Assembly (NCBI GenBank): GCA_017473115.1 | Contig: JAFUNC010000006.1 | Coordinates: forward strand, 1 to 64,000 | Origin: Lachnospiraceae bacterium | GTDB taxonomy: Bacteria > Bacillota > Clostridia > Lachnospirales > Lachnospiraceae | DNA length: 64,000 bases | Reading direction: 5' to 3' | In this document: in pieces, positions 33,381 to 42,673 of the stretch | How the letters are laid out: every line of letters begins with the position of its first letter | Numbering within the stretch: position 1 is the first letter of the stretch | Notes under the pieces: model-generated | Told to the model about the DNA's origin: nothing | Seen by the model: the letters and a program-made list of their open reading frames with translations, nothing else | The model's database searches: none | Made by a program: the position numbers and the translations under genes

Positions 33381-35120
33381 ATGAGTGAAGTAAAGATTAT
33401 GTTAGGTAATGAGGCCATTGCCAGAGGTGCTTTTGAAGCAGGCGTGAAAGTATCTGCAGCATATCCCGGCACGCCCAGTACCGAGATCAGTGAAAATATC
33501 GTAAAATATCCGGAGATTTACGCAGAATGGTCTCCCAACGAAAAGGTAGCAATGGAAGTTGCCATTGGTGCATCCATCAGCGGTGTAAGAGCAATGGCAT
33601 CTATGAAGCACGTTGGTGTTAATGTGGCTTCTGACCCTCTTTACACCATTTCTTACGGCGGTGTAAACGGCGGACTTGTCCTTGTGGCAGCAGATGATCC
33701 CGGCCTCTATTCTTCTCAGAATGAGCAGGATTCCAGATGTGTGGCGAGAGCGGCTATGGTGCCCGTTTTAGAGCCTTCAGACTCGCAGGAAGCCAAAGAT
33801 TTTATGAAGTATGCGTTTGATTTATCCGAGAAGTATGATACGCCGGTTATGGTACGTACCACAACACGTTTGTCGCATTCTCAAGGCCCTGTTACTTTGG
33901 AAGAGCGTTGTGAGCCCGTAGATATTACTTATGAGAGAAATGTAAGCAAGTTTGTTATGATGCCCGGCAATGCCAAGGGCAGACACGTATATGTAGAACA
34001 GCGTCTCAAAGCCATGGCGGAAGACGGTTGCGATATGCCTATTAACCGCGTGGAAATGAACGATACCAAGATTGGTTTTATTACCAGTGGTATTGCATAT
34101 CAGTACGTAAAAGAAGCCTGTCCCGAAGCATCTGTGTTAAAACTCGGTATGGTACATCCAATTCCCCGCAAAATGATTGAGGAATTTGCTTCTAAAGTTG
34201 AGACACTTTACATTTTTGAAGAGTTGGAACCTGTTTTTGAAGAGCAGATTAAGTCTTGGGGTATTAAGTGTATCGGTAAGGAAATTTTTACCGTACAGGG
34301 TGAGTACAGTGCCAATATGCTTCGTAAGGCTGTTTTAAAAGAAGATGTAGACAACAAGGCGGCAGCGCAGGTGCCTGCACGTCCTCCTATTCTTTGCCCG
34401 GGCTGTCCGCACAGAAGTGTATTCTCTGTCTTAAATAAGTTAAAAATTCACGCAGCAGGCGATATCGGATGCTATACCTTAGGTGCGGTTGCGCCTCTTA
34501 GCGTAGTGGATACCACCGTATGTATGGGTGCAAGTATCTCTACACTTCACGGTATGGAGAAGGCTAAGGGTAAGGATTACATCAAGAACTGGGTTGCGGT
34601 AATCGGTGATTCCACTTTTATGCATACAGGTGTGAACTCACTTATGAATATGGTTTATAACCAGGGTACAGGAACCGTAATGATTCTTGACAACTCCACT
34701 ACCGGTATGACAGGTCATCAGGACCATGCGGCAACCGGTAAGACTTTGATGGGCGAAGTGGTACCCGCAATCAATATCTACGAACTTTGCAAGGCTATGG
34801 GTATTAAGAATGTTGTGGAAGTGAATGCATTCGATACCGCGGCTCTTGAGAAAATCGTAAAAGAAGAAGTTGCAAAGGATGAGGTATCCGTAATTATTAC
34901 CAAGTCTCCCTGCGTACTTTTAAAAGGAAATAAATTCCCTTATAAGTGCGCTCCCGTTGCAGATAAGTGTAAAAAGTGCGGCATGTGCTTAAAGCCCGGT
35001 TGTCCTGCACTTACCAAGAATACAGACGGCACAATCTCTATTGATGCTACCATGTGTAACGGTTGCGGATTGTGTATGAATCTTTGTAAGTTTGACGCAA
35101 TTGAGAAAGTGGAGGTGTAA
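33381..35120 (+). CDS. iorA: Indolepyruvate:ferredoxin oxidoreductase, alpha subunit
   Basis: IorA/IorB convert aryl-pyruvates to aryl-acetyl-CoA with ferredoxin, or run in reverse. The 579-residue alpha subunit starts with the pyrimidine domain MLGNEAIARGAFEAGVKVSAAYPGTPSTE (spread over 6-36), has the TPP-binding GDSTFMHTGVNSLMNMVYN region near 413 and CPGCPHRS near 345, and ends in two 4Fe-4S motifs: CKKCGMCLKPGC and CNGCGLCMNLC. The start at 33381 follows AAAGGAAA; a start at 33318 would add an unlike tail. It is complete. Two bases separate it from iorB. Confidence 0.95.
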   Translation: MSEVKIMLGNEAIARGAFEAGVKVSAAYPGTPSTEISENIVKYPEIYAEWSPNEKVAMEVAIGASISGVRAMASMKHVGVNVASDPLYTISYGGVNGGLVLVAADDPGLYSSQNEQDSRCVARAAMVPVLEPSDSQEAKDFMKYAFDLSEKYDTPVMVRTTTRLSHSQGPVTLEERCEPVDITYERNVSKFVMMPGNAKGRHVYVEQRLKAMAEDGCDMPINRVEMNDTKIGFITSGIAYQYVKEACPEASVLKLGMVHPIPRKMIEEFASKVETLYIFEELEPVFEEQIKSWGIKCIGKEIFTVQGEYSANMLRKAVLKEDVDNKAAAQVPARPPILCPGCPHRSVFSVLNKLKIHAAGDIGCYTLGAVAPLSVVDTTVCMGASISTLHGMEKAKGKDYIKNWVAVIGDSTFMHTGVNSLMNMVYNQGTGTVMILDNSTTGMTGHQDHAATGKTLMGEVVPAINIYELCKAMGIKNVVEVNAFDTAALEKIVKEEVAKDEVSVIITKSPCVLLKGNKFPYKCAPVADKCKKCGMCLKPGCPALTKNTDGTISIDATMCNGCGLCMNLCKFDAIEKVEV

Positions 35121-35122
35121 TC

Positions 35123-35698
35123 ATGGCAAATACAACGAAGAATATTATGATTGTTGGTGTAGGTGGTCAGGGTACACTTCTTACCAGTAGAATTTTGGGC
35201 GGTATTACCGTGGCAGCAGGATATGATGTAAAATTGTCCGAAGTTCACGGTATGGCACAGCGTGGCGGTAGTGTAGTTACCTTTGTCCGTTATGGTGAAA
35301 AGGTGGCGGAACCCATCGTAGAAGAAGGTCAGGCAGATGTTTTAATTGCATTCGAGAAGTTGGAAGCATTGCGCTATGCACACTTCTTAAAGAAAGATGG
35401 TGCTATTGTAGTAAATGACCACAGAATCGATCCGATTACGGTAGTAACCGGAGTTGCGCAGTATCCTGAAAACATCATTGAAAATTTAGAGAAAGAATAC
35501 AGTGTATATAAAGTAAATGCGATGGAAGAAGCATTGAAACTCGGCAATTCCAAGGTATTTAACATTATTGTTCTCGGTGTGGCTGCTAAGCACATGGATT
35601 TTTCAAAGGAAGCATGGCTTGAAGTCATTGAGAAAACAGTTCCGCCTAAAACAGTGGAAATGAATAAAAAAGCCTTTCTTTTAGGTTATGAAAGTTAG
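35123..35698 (+). CDS. iorB: Indolepyruvate:ferredoxin oxidoreductase, beta subunit
   Basis: The 191-residue beta (gamma-like) subunit: NIMIVGVGGQGTLLTSRILG at the N-terminus, VKLSEVHGMAQRGGSVVTFVRYG, and PADVLIAFE-like region ADVLIAFEKLEALRY. It pairs with IorA in the alpha2beta2 complex in the cytosol. GGAGGTG precedes ATG two bases after the iorA stop, so the subunits are made together. Likely role: salvage of arylacetates to aromatic amino acids, or the reverse in fermentation. Confidence 0.95.
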   Translation: MANTTKNIMIVGVGGQGTLLTSRILGGITVAAGYDVKLSEVHGMAQRGGSVVTFVRYGEKVAEPIVEEGQADVLIAFEKLEALRYAHFLKKDGAIVVNDHRIDPITVVTGVAQYPENIIENLEKEYSVYKVNAMEEALKLGNSKVFNIIVLGVAAKHMDFSKEAWLEVIEKTVPPKTVEMNKKAFLLGYES

Positions 35699-35706
35699 AT
35701 AAGAGA

Positions 35707-35931
35707 GTCCCAATTCTCATGTTTGCATTTTTAATCGTGGAATGTTGTATAAATTATTTTACATTCCAACAGGACACACTTTCGTTCGTTTGCCTGACGT
35801 AACAGTACTAAACTCACAGTGCATTGCATTTCTGTTCGTTAAGTACTGACGCAGTCAAAAACGGTCCTTTACAGAATGAAAATATTTATACAACAAGTAT
35901 CAACTTAGAATGCAAATAAAAGAATTGGGAC
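35707..35931. repeat. Long palindromic element, copy B (plus orientation), about 225 bp
   Basis: GTCCCAATTCT (35707) and its partner ending AGAATTGGGAC (35931) open arms of about 60 bases each with scattered mismatches (TTTGCATT with AATGCAAA, TTGTATAAAT with ATTTATACAA). The core, about 35767-35876, is the same as in copy A at 31375-31485 read on the other strand. Where the copies differ in stems, both sides change: AGAAC/GTTCT in A is AGGAC/GTCCT in B. TTTTTT follows the right arm, so it may also end the iorB transcript. Confidence 0.8.
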
Positions 35932-36042
35932 ATATTTTTTGTGTTATATGCAGATAATAAATGCAAGTGATGAGTTATATAAGTACATTGTGGTTATAAA
36001 ATAATGATAAAGTGACAAGGTTGGATATAAAGAGGTAAAGAT

Positions 36043-36843
36043 ATGATTATTGATTTTCATACACATATATTTCCGGATAAAATTGCGGCACGTACCATAG
36101 AGGCGTTGGAAACAAAGGCGGGGCTTACTGCATCTACGGATGGTACATTAAACGGTCTTCTCGCATCTATGGAAAATGCCGAAGTGGATATGTCGGTTGT
36201 ATTGCCGGTGGTGACCAAACCGAGCCAATTTGAGACGGTTAACACGTTTGCGGCAAGTGTTAACGAGCAATATAAAGGAAAACTTCTTTCCTTTGGCGGA
36301 ATCCATCCTGATACGGAAGATTATAAGGGCGAATTGAATCGTATCAAGGATTTGGGATTGAAAGGGATTAAAATTCATCCGGACTATCAGGGCGTTATGA
36401 TTGATGATGTGCGTTATATGAATATTATCGAATATGCGGATGCGTTGGATTTGATTATTTTAACCCATGCAGGTATCGATATCGGTCTTCCGGAACCTGT
36501 ACATTGTCCGCCGGATAAAATGCGCAAAGTAATGGATCAATTAAAACCTAAGAGAATGGTGGCAGCACATTATGGCGGTTGGAACCAATGGGAAGAGGTG
36601 TATGAATATCTTGCCGGTGAAAATCTGTATCTGGATACCGCGTTTACTTTTGGATACATTCAGGAAGAGATGTTTTATAAAATTATAGAGAAACACGGTT
36701 CGGATAAAATTTTATTTGCCACAGATTGTCCTTGGGGATATCAGAAAGAAGATGTGGAAAGGTTAAAGAAAATGGACTTGACTAATGAAGTCAAAGACGC
36801 TGTGTTTTATAAAAATGCGAAAAAACTATTGGAAATACAATAA
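36043..36843 (+). CDS. Amidohydrolase-superfamily (amidohydrolase-2) metal-dependent hydrolase
   Basis: A 266-residue TIM-barrel hydrolase. DFHTHIFPDKI near the start gives the first metal His pair, KGIKIHPDYQG near residue 107-117 the next, LTHAGIDIG the third, and FATDCPWG near 226-233 the catalytic Asp. These match the amidohydrolase-2 branch (decarboxylases or lactonases such as LigY/ACMSD). No signal peptide. The substrate is unclear; the place between iorB and the symporter suggests acid metabolism but no shared operator lies upstream of this gene. Confidence 0.83.
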   Translation: MIIDFHTHIFPDKIAARTIEALETKAGLTASTDGTLNGLLASMENAEVDMSVVLPVVTKPSQFETVNTFAASVNEQYKGKLLSFGGIHPDTEDYKGELNRIKDLGLKGIKIHPDYQGVMIDDVRYMNIIEYADALDLIILTHAGIDIGLPEPVHCPPDKMRKVMDQLKPKRMVAAHYGGWNQWEEVYEYLAGENLYLDTAFTFGYIQEEMFYKIIEKHGSDKILFATDCPWGYQKEDVERLKKMDLTNEVKDAVFYKNAKKLLEIQ

Positions 36844-36848
36844 TTTTA

Positions 36849-36880
36849 TAAAAACCCTTGCAATTCTTGTAAGGGTTTTG
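36849..36880 (+). terminator. Terminator overlapping the next promoter
   Basis: AAAACCCTTGCAA and TTGTAAGGGTTTT form a 13-bp stem around TTC (one wobble pair). The -35 of the symporter promoter lies inside the stem. Confidence 0.83.
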
Positions 36881-36886
36881 TATAAT
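36858..36886 (+). promoter_or_regulatory. Promoter of the sodium:solute symporter gene
   Basis: TTGCAA (36858-36863), 17-bp spacer, TATAAT (36881-36886). Confidence 0.72.
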
Positions 36887-36890
36887 CATA

Positions 36891-36935
36891 AATGCTTTAA
36901 CACTTTAAAGCGTTTAACTTCTAAAGTTTAAAGCA
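36891..36935 (+). promoter_or_regulatory. Putative operator sharing CTTTAAAGCGTT with the iorAB operon
   Basis: GCTTTAA (36894), CTTTAAAGCGTTTAAC (36903) and TTTAAAGC (36927) lie in a row starting four bases after the -10 box. The middle unit matches the operator at 31632 in 12 of 12 bases (CTTTAAAGCGTT). Confidence 0.6.
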
Positions 36936-37010
36936 ATAATGAAAAATATGTATAGTAAATATTTTATTAGAAGAGCAAAGGTACATACATATATTCTTAA
37001 GGAGGCAGAT

Positions 37011-38537
37011 ATGGCAGTAAAAATTATTTTTCTGGTTATTTTCTTCGCGGTTATGATTGGCGTAGGCTTATATTCCAGAAAACACGCAACCAATGTAAAC
37101 GACTTCGTACTCGGAGGCAGGAGTGTAGGTCCCTGGCTTACAGCTTTTGCTTATGGTACTTCTTACTTTTCGGCAGTAGTATTTGTAGGTTATGCCGGAC
37201 AGTTTGGTTATAAGTACGGTCTTGCGGCAACATGGATTGGTATCGGTAATGCGGTAATCGGTTCATTGCTTGCTTGGGTGTTGTTGGGCAGAAGAACCCG
37301 TGTTATGACGAAACACTTGTCTGCGGCAACCATGCCGGATTTCTTTGGTAAAAGATATGATTCCAATGCATTAAGAATTGCTGCATCCATGATTTCATTT
37401 ATATTCCTGATTCCTTACACTGCCTCTGTATATAACGGTTTATCCAGACTGTTTGAAATGGCTTTTGATATTCCGTATGCAGTGTGTGTAATTGTAATGG
37501 CTGCATTAACATGTGTATATGTTGTGCTCGGCGGTTATATGGCAACTGCAATTAATGATTTTATTCAGGGTATTATTATGTTGTTCGGTATTGTTGCGGT
37601 TATTGTTGCGGTATTAAACGGACAGGGCGGTTTTTATGAAGCGGTAAGACAGTTATCAACTTTCGAAAGTGATGTACCGGTTACCATGGGTCAGCAGGGG
37701 GTATTTGCATCTTTCTTTGGACCGGACCTCCCGAATCTACTCGGTGTTGTTATTTTAACTTCTCTCGGAACATGGGGACTTCCGCAGATGGTACATAAAT
37801 TTTATGCAATTAAAGATGAGAAGTCTATTAAGACAGGTACTATTATTTCTACTGTTTTTGCAATTGTTGTATCCGGCGGATGCTATTTCTTGGGTGGTTT
37901 TGCAAGATTGTTTGATACGGAAGCAATTTACAATGAAAACGGTAAAATTGTTTATGATGCAATTATTCCCAGTATGTTGTCTACGTTACCTGATATTTTA
38001 ATTGGTATTGTAATTGTATTGGTATTGTCAGCATCTATGTCGACTTTATCATCATTGGTATTGACATCAAGTTCCACATTAACATTGGATTTTATTAAAG
38101 ATAATATTGTAAAAAATATGACGGAAAAGAAGCAACTTCTCTGTATGAGAATATTCTTGGTTGTATTCCTTGTGCTTAGTGTTGTAATTGCTTTGGATCC
38201 CCCTGATTTCATTGCCCAACTTATGGGTATTTCATGGGGCGCACTGGCAGGTGCTTTCCTTGCTCCGTTTATCTATGGCTTGCGTTGGAAAGGTGTTACT
38301 AAGGCTTCTGTGTGGGCAAGTTTCGCATGTGGTGTGCTTCTTACTGTTTTAAATATGTTCTTTAAGTTTATTGCATCACCTATTAATGCGGGTGCAATTG
38401 CAATGGTTGCAGGTTTGATTATTGTTCCCGTAGTCAGTTTGATTACACCGAAGATGAAGAAAGAAAAGGTGGATGAGATTTTTACCTGTTTGGATGAAAC
38501 CGTTGTCGTACATAAGAGAAATTCTATTGAAGAGTAA
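37011..38537 (+). CDS. Sodium:solute symporter (SSS family)
   Basis: A 508-residue carrier with about thirteen transmembrane helices. KHATNVNDFVLGGRSVGPWLTAFAYGTSYFSA (across 22-53) and GGYMATAINDFIQGIIML are SSS hallmarks; the family uses the sodium gradient to import organic acids, amino acids or sugars. The start at 37011 has AAGGAGG; an earlier ATG at 36939 lies in the operator region. The operator it shares with the acyl-CoA synthetase/IorAB operon suggests that it brings in the acid those enzymes use. Substrate not proven. Confidence 0.87.
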   Translation: MAVKIIFLVIFFAVMIGVGLYSRKHATNVNDFVLGGRSVGPWLTAFAYGTSYFSAVVFVGYAGQFGYKYGLAATWIGIGNAVIGSLLAWVLLGRRTRVMTKHLSAATMPDFFGKRYDSNALRIAASMISFIFLIPYTASVYNGLSRLFEMAFDIPYAVCVIVMAALTCVYVVLGGYMATAINDFIQGIIMLFGIVAVIVAVLNGQGGFYEAVRQLSTFESDVPVTMGQQGVFASFFGPDLPNLLGVVILTSLGTWGLPQMVHKFYAIKDEKSIKTGTIISTVFAIVVSGGCYFLGGFARLFDTEAIYNENGKIVYDAIIPSMLSTLPDILIGIVIVLVLSASMSTLSSLVLTSSSTLTLDFIKDNIVKNMTEKKQLLCMRIFLVVFLVLSVVIALDPPDFIAQLMGISWGALAGAFLAPFIYGLRWKGVTKASVWASFACGVLLTVLNMFFKFIASPINAGAIAMVAGLIIVPVVSLITPKMKKEKVDEIFTCLDETVVVHKRNSIEE

Positions 38538-38570
38538 ATTTGTATGTGCTAATATACTATTGTAAAAGAT

Positions 38571-38606
38571 AAAAAATCCGGTGCTTTTACGGCATCGGAT
38601 TTTTTG
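38571..38606 (+). terminator. Terminator of the symporter gene
   Basis: AAAAATCCGGTGC pairs with GCATCGGATTTTT around TTTTACG. Confidence 0.85.
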
Positions 38607-38619
38607 TGAGGTATGATTT

Positions 38620-39582
38620 ATGCAGTTTTATCTTGCGCCTATGGAGGCAATAACGGGTTTTGTATATCGTAATGTATATCACTCCATGTTTGGAGATATG
38701 GATAAATATTTTGCGCCTTTTATTACGCCTACCCAAAAGAAAATTCTCAGAACCAGAGAGCGTAAGGATGTGGCACCGGAGAATAATGTCGGAATGTATA
38801 TGGTACCGCAGATTCTCACCAATCATGCAGAACAGTTTATTGAAACCTGTGAATTTCTTTCACGGCAAGGGTATCGTGAAATTAATTTAAATTTAGGCTG
38901 TCCGGCGCCTACGGTGGTGACCAAAGGGAGAGGCAGCGGTTTTCTTGGAGAGACCGTAAAACTGGAGCGCTTTTTTGACGAAGTATATCGTTGGAATGCA
39001 GGATTGCCGAAAGAAGAATGTTTTGAAATTTCAGTCAAGACACGTCTTGGGTTGGAAGATGCAGATGAGTTTGAAGAATTACTGGAAATTTATAACAGTT
39101 ATCCTTTGAAAGAGGTAATTATTCATCCAAGAGTCCGCAGGGATTTTTATAACGGGAAACCTGATTTGGATGCTTTTGAAAAAGCAATGGAGAATTGTAA
39201 ACATCCGATTTGTTATAATGGTGATATTAATACAAAAGAAGATTATGTAAACCTTTTGAAGCGTTTTCCGGACATTGATAAAATTATGATTGGTCGCGGT
39301 ATCATTGCAAATCCGGGCCTTGTGAGAGAAATTCTAACAGGTCAACGCATTACCAAGGAAGAATTGAAACTTTATCATGATGCATTGTATGCAGGGTATC
39401 TTGCTGATTTGGGAGCAGAAGCGGACGTACTTTTTAAAATGAAGGAATTATGGTTTTATTTGGGACAGAATTTTGCGGATTCCGATAAACGGATTAAGAA
39501 ACTTCATAAGGCAAAGAAACCGGAGGAATATAAGGCATTACTGAAAGAAGTATGGCCCATGCTGGAGATGGAATCATTATGA
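38620..39582 (+). CDS. dus: tRNA-dihydrouridine synthase family protein
   Basis: Dus enzymes reduce uridines in tRNA with FMN. The 320-residue product starts with FYLAPMEAITGFVYR (flavin loop), has YREINLNLGCPAPTVVTKGRGSGFL with the catalytic Cys near 97 (CPAPTV), VKTRLGLED, IIHPRV, and NGDINTKED and IMIGRGIIANPGL phosphate loops. This branch lacks the usual RxxQ of DusB and is common in Clostridia. It overlaps the next gene by four bases (ATGA), so both are likely co-translated. Confidence 0.9.
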   Translation: MQFYLAPMEAITGFVYRNVYHSMFGDMDKYFAPFITPTQKKILRTRERKDVAPENNVGMYMVPQILTNHAEQFIETCEFLSRQGYREINLNLGCPAPTVVTKGRGSGFLGETVKLERFFDEVYRWNAGLPKEECFEISVKTRLGLEDADEFEELLEIYNSYPLKEVIIHPRVRRDFYNGKPDLDAFEKAMENCKHPICYNGDINTKEDYVNLLKRFPDIDKIMIGRGIIANPGLVREILTGQRITKEELKLYHDALYAGYLADLGAEADVLFKMKELWFYLGQNFADSDKRIKKLHKAKKPEEYKALLKEVWPMLEMESL

Positions 39583-40124
39583 AATATTTGATTTCTTTAT
39601 ATTTTGATGACAATACAAATAAAAAGATTTTAGAATATATGAAAGCAGTGGCAAATGCCACGGGAAATGATTATATGTTGACGAATTCCGTACCGCCGCA
39701 TATTACAATTTCTTCTTTTGAACTGAACAAAGCGGAAGACAGTCCGGAAATCCGACGGCTGGAGCAGAGTATGGAAGCGGTGCTGCGGAATACCTGTGCA
39801 GGAGAGTTACAGTGGGTCGGTTGCGGTGCTTTTATGAGTTCGGTATTGTATTTGGCGCCGGTCTTGAACGAATATCTGCAGACCCTGATGGAGAAACTAT
39901 ATGCGTGTGTATCGGATTGTCCGGATGCGGTAATCAGCAGATATTACAGACCGTATGAATGGCTTGCTCATACAACCATCGGTAAAAAGATGAGCGCAGA
40001 AGAATTAACCAAAGGATTCGATGCCGTGCAAGGTTCTTTTTACATTATAAAGGGAAAAGTAGTACGAATCGGTTTGGCCAAAGCCAATCCCTATGAAGAA
40101 ATCTGTGAATGGATTTTGAAATAA
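39579..40124 (+). CDS. 2H phosphoesterase / 2'-5' RNA ligase-like protein
   Basis: A 181-residue protein with the two HxT/S motifs of the 2H superfamily: PPHITISSF near residue 42-50 and WLAHTTIGK near 134-142. Members cut or join 2'-5' or cyclic phosphates in RNA. The place, overlapping a tRNA-modifying enzyme gene, agrees with RNA processing. Cytosolic. Start ATG at 39579 inside the dus stop (ATGA). Terminator follows. Confidence 0.85.
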   Translation: MKYLISLYFDDNTNKKILEYMKAVANATGNDYMLTNSVPPHITISSFELNKAEDSPEIRRLEQSMEAVLRNTCAGELQWVGCGAFMSSVLYLAPVLNEYLQTLMEKLYACVSDCPDAVISRYYRPYEWLAHTTIGKKMSAEELTKGFDAVQGSFYIIKGKVVRIGLAKANPYEEICEWILK

Positions 40125-40143
40125 AAGAATAATATTATAAAAA

Positions 40144-40184
40144 TACCCACAGAATCAGGAAAAAGATTCTGTGGGTGTTTTGTT
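40144..40184. terminator. Bidirectional terminator
   Basis: ACCCACAGAATC and GATTCTGTGGGT form a 12-bp perfect stem, T-rich downstream; the minus-strand membrane protein gene converges here. Confidence 0.87.
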
Positions 40185-40192
40185 TCTTTTCG

Positions 40193-42499
40193 TTATTCTG
40201 TTAACTGTTTACTTTTTTTCTTTTTGATATTTTTTATAAAAGGCATTGCAAAAAGGAAAAGTACCGTGAGCGCAGAAATGACTTCTGCAATGCGCCAATA
40301 GAAGGGTTCATGGAATGCAACTTCCATCGTTCCGTCATATCCCGCAGGAATTTCGACCCGTATACAGTTATTAAAACCGTTGGTAATGTTCAAAGTGGTA
40401 CCGGTTTCCGTATCAACGGCAGCATAACCTTTGTAGTGGATTAAAGGTACTTCCAAATAACCGTCAGAACCGAAGTTTTGTAATTGCACTGTCAAAGATG
40501 TTCCGTTTAACTCTTCATAGGCGATATGGATATCGGAAGATGCTTCATATCGCTTGTAAACGATTTCATTCAGTTCGGTATCAAGCGGCAAATACTCGCA
40601 GGTATAAATCTGATAGGAAGGTAATTCGTAAGTGTCATATACACGATACGGTGAACCGCTGTATAAGAAGGAGTAGTAATACCAGCCGGAACTGATTACG
40701 GTACTGATACATAAAAGAATCATTGCCACGGAAGAAAAGGACAATGTGCTTTTGGTCTCGGTTTGTTCAGACATATTTTTTAAGACCTGACACAGGCAAA
40801 CGGTAATAAACAACGTAGCCATGGAAAGAAAACGCCAGGGGAATTGCAAACTTAATGCCAGGGAAGCACCGAATTTGCCGGAATTGGCAATGGCATCCCA
40901 AGGGAATAAGTAACTTGCCATCCATATAGCGAATACCGAACATACGAAAGTAAATACAATCAGTATGAAACCGGAATTGTGTCGTTCCTCTTTCTTTGTC
41001 GTAAACAGATAATAGATGCATACAAAGAATCCTAAGGACAGGGTAAGTCCCAGCGTAGGTCCAAAATCACCAACCAAACCAATGGATGTTGAGGAAGTGG
41101 GGCCTACAGAGTCAAAAAACATACTAAAAATCTGAGTAAAGAATAATCCGTAGTTTTCCACGGAAGAGCGACCCCATTCTGAGGAGTTAATGATAAAATC
41201 CTCCGTAAAATAGTAATCCGCAAAAGGTACCAAGAAACCGGCATTCAGCAACAGGGTAAGTCCCACGGTTAATAAAAGAGTAAAGAATGTGTGGGGACGT
41301 AATGTCTTTTTAATAAATAGAATGCAGGTAAACAATATAAAAATCGCAACCATAATACAGGATAAAGTATGGGTCTGTATGATACCGCTTAAACCGATGG
41401 CAGGAAGGATTGCAAGTTTCCAATTGAACTTATTTTTTTTCTGCGTATAGATGTTGTAGAATCCCAAAAATAAAATGGGAAGGAACATCATGGCACAGAA
41501 TTCTCCTACGGCACCGCGGGTATATACGTTAATCAGTCGATAAGAAGAAAGTGTGTATAACATGGATGCACACAGTCCCCATTTGTTGCTTTGAAACAGT
41601 TTTTTAAAACAAAAGTAAGAGACGAAAACGGTCGCAGCGTTAATTATAAATAAAAAGATCTGATAGGAAGATTGTAATGTCAATCCGAAACTGCGAAGGA
41701 ATGCGGGGATATACATCAGAATATCGCCGTAAAAAACACCTACCGCATAGCCGTGGTCCCGTACAAGCATCGGATATATTTTGACGGGGAAAGTACCGTT
41801 TTGCAAACCTTCCTTGATTCCGTCAATACGAAGCAGGTGAAAGGGAATATCATGTCCTACAAGCAAAAAGTCCATAAATAAAGGGTAGGAGGATAACAGT
41901 ACAATGGCACTGAGGGCTAAGCAGGTTTTCTTTTTGGATAAAGTGGTTGTACAAATATAATATCCAAACAGAAGAAGAATGCAGAAAAAGACTGCGTATA
42001 AAAAGTCCTGTTTGGCCATGTCCGTAGTTTCTACAATATTCAACTGAGAAATTTCAAAAGAACCGGTACCGCAATATTCCGCATGAATTACTACCTCTCC
42101 GGGAGTGTTGATGCGGAAGGATAAGGTTGTTGTGCCGTCAGCGGGCTCGATAAAGCGGTTTGCGTTGGATTGAAAACTATGGGCAGGAATATCGGTGGTT
42201 GATGCACTGATTTTGTTTCCGGCCGTATCAGTGTGATAATTTACGTATACAAGATAACTGCCCCGATCCAATGATAAGGGTGCTGTGGAAGCAAAAATGC
42301 CGCCGCCGGAATTTTCTGTGTTGGCGCAGACTTTTTCTCCGTATACCACATCGGCTTCACATTCCAGTTCATTAGGAAAAATCACCATATCATATAAATT
42401 TGTTTTACACAAAATAAAATTGCCCACGGCAAAAAGTAAAATAATAATCTGTATTAATAAAATAACCAATAACGGTTTGTTATTTTTTAAGTTAGACAT
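40193..42499 (-). CDS. Large GT-C-like membrane protein (YfhO / PTPS-related type)
   Basis: A 768-residue protein with an N-terminal helix, an extracellular beta-rich domain (residues about 35-155), about ten to twelve transmembrane helices, a second extracellular domain (about residues 625-740), and a C-terminal helix with a KKKKSK tail. VGHDIPFHLLRIDGIKEGL near 214 carries the acidic/His loop of this group, which resembles lipid-sugar glycosyltransferases. YfhO-like proteins in Bacillus help glycosylate lipoteichoic acid. Substrate here is unknown. Transcribed alone from the minus strand; no obvious partner. Confidence is for the general type. Confidence 0.78.
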   Translation of the reverse strand: MSNLKNNKPLLVILLIQIIILLFAVGNFILCKTNLYDMVIFPNELECEADVVYGEKVCANTENSGGGIFASTAPLSLDRGSYLVYVNYHTDTAGNKISASTTDIPAHSFQSNANRFIEPADGTTTLSFRINTPGEVVIHAEYCGTGSFEISQLNIVETTDMAKQDFLYAVFFCILLLFGYYICTTTLSKKKTCLALSAIVLLSSYPLFMDFLLVGHDIPFHLLRIDGIKEGLQNGTFPVKIYPMLVRDHGYAVGVFYGDILMYIPAFLRSFGLTLQSSYQIFLFIINAATVFVSYFCFKKLFQSNKWGLCASMLYTLSSYRLINVYTRGAVGEFCAMMFLPILFLGFYNIYTQKKNKFNWKLAILPAIGLSGIIQTHTLSCIMVAIFILFTCILFIKKTLRPHTFFTLLLTVGLTLLLNAGFLVPFADYYFTEDFIINSSEWGRSSVENYGLFFTQIFSMFFDSVGPTSSTSIGLVGDFGPTLGLTLSLGFFVCIYYLFTTKKEERHNSGFILIVFTFVCSVFAIWMASYLFPWDAIANSGKFGASLALSLQFPWRFLSMATLFITVCLCQVLKNMSEQTETKSTLSFSSVAMILLCISTVISSGWYYYSFLYSGSPYRVYDTYELPSYQIYTCEYLPLDTELNEIVYKRYEASSDIHIAYEELNGTSLTVQLQNFGSDGYLEVPLIHYKGYAAVDTETGTTLNITNGFNNCIRVEIPAGYDGTMEVAFHEPFYWRIAEVISALTVLFLFAMPFIKNIKKKKSKQLTE

Positions 42500-42673
42500 A
42501 ACAGACTCCTGCTCTTATTTGCTTTTATTAGTATATCAAAGTTCATTATAATATATATAAGAGGTAAAATCAAAAAATATTTTATTCCGTATTATATGGT
42601 TCCTTTGCTGAATCTTTACCGCTACTTTTGATAGTATGGATATAGAAAAAAACGCAAGAAGGAGTATAGTAAA

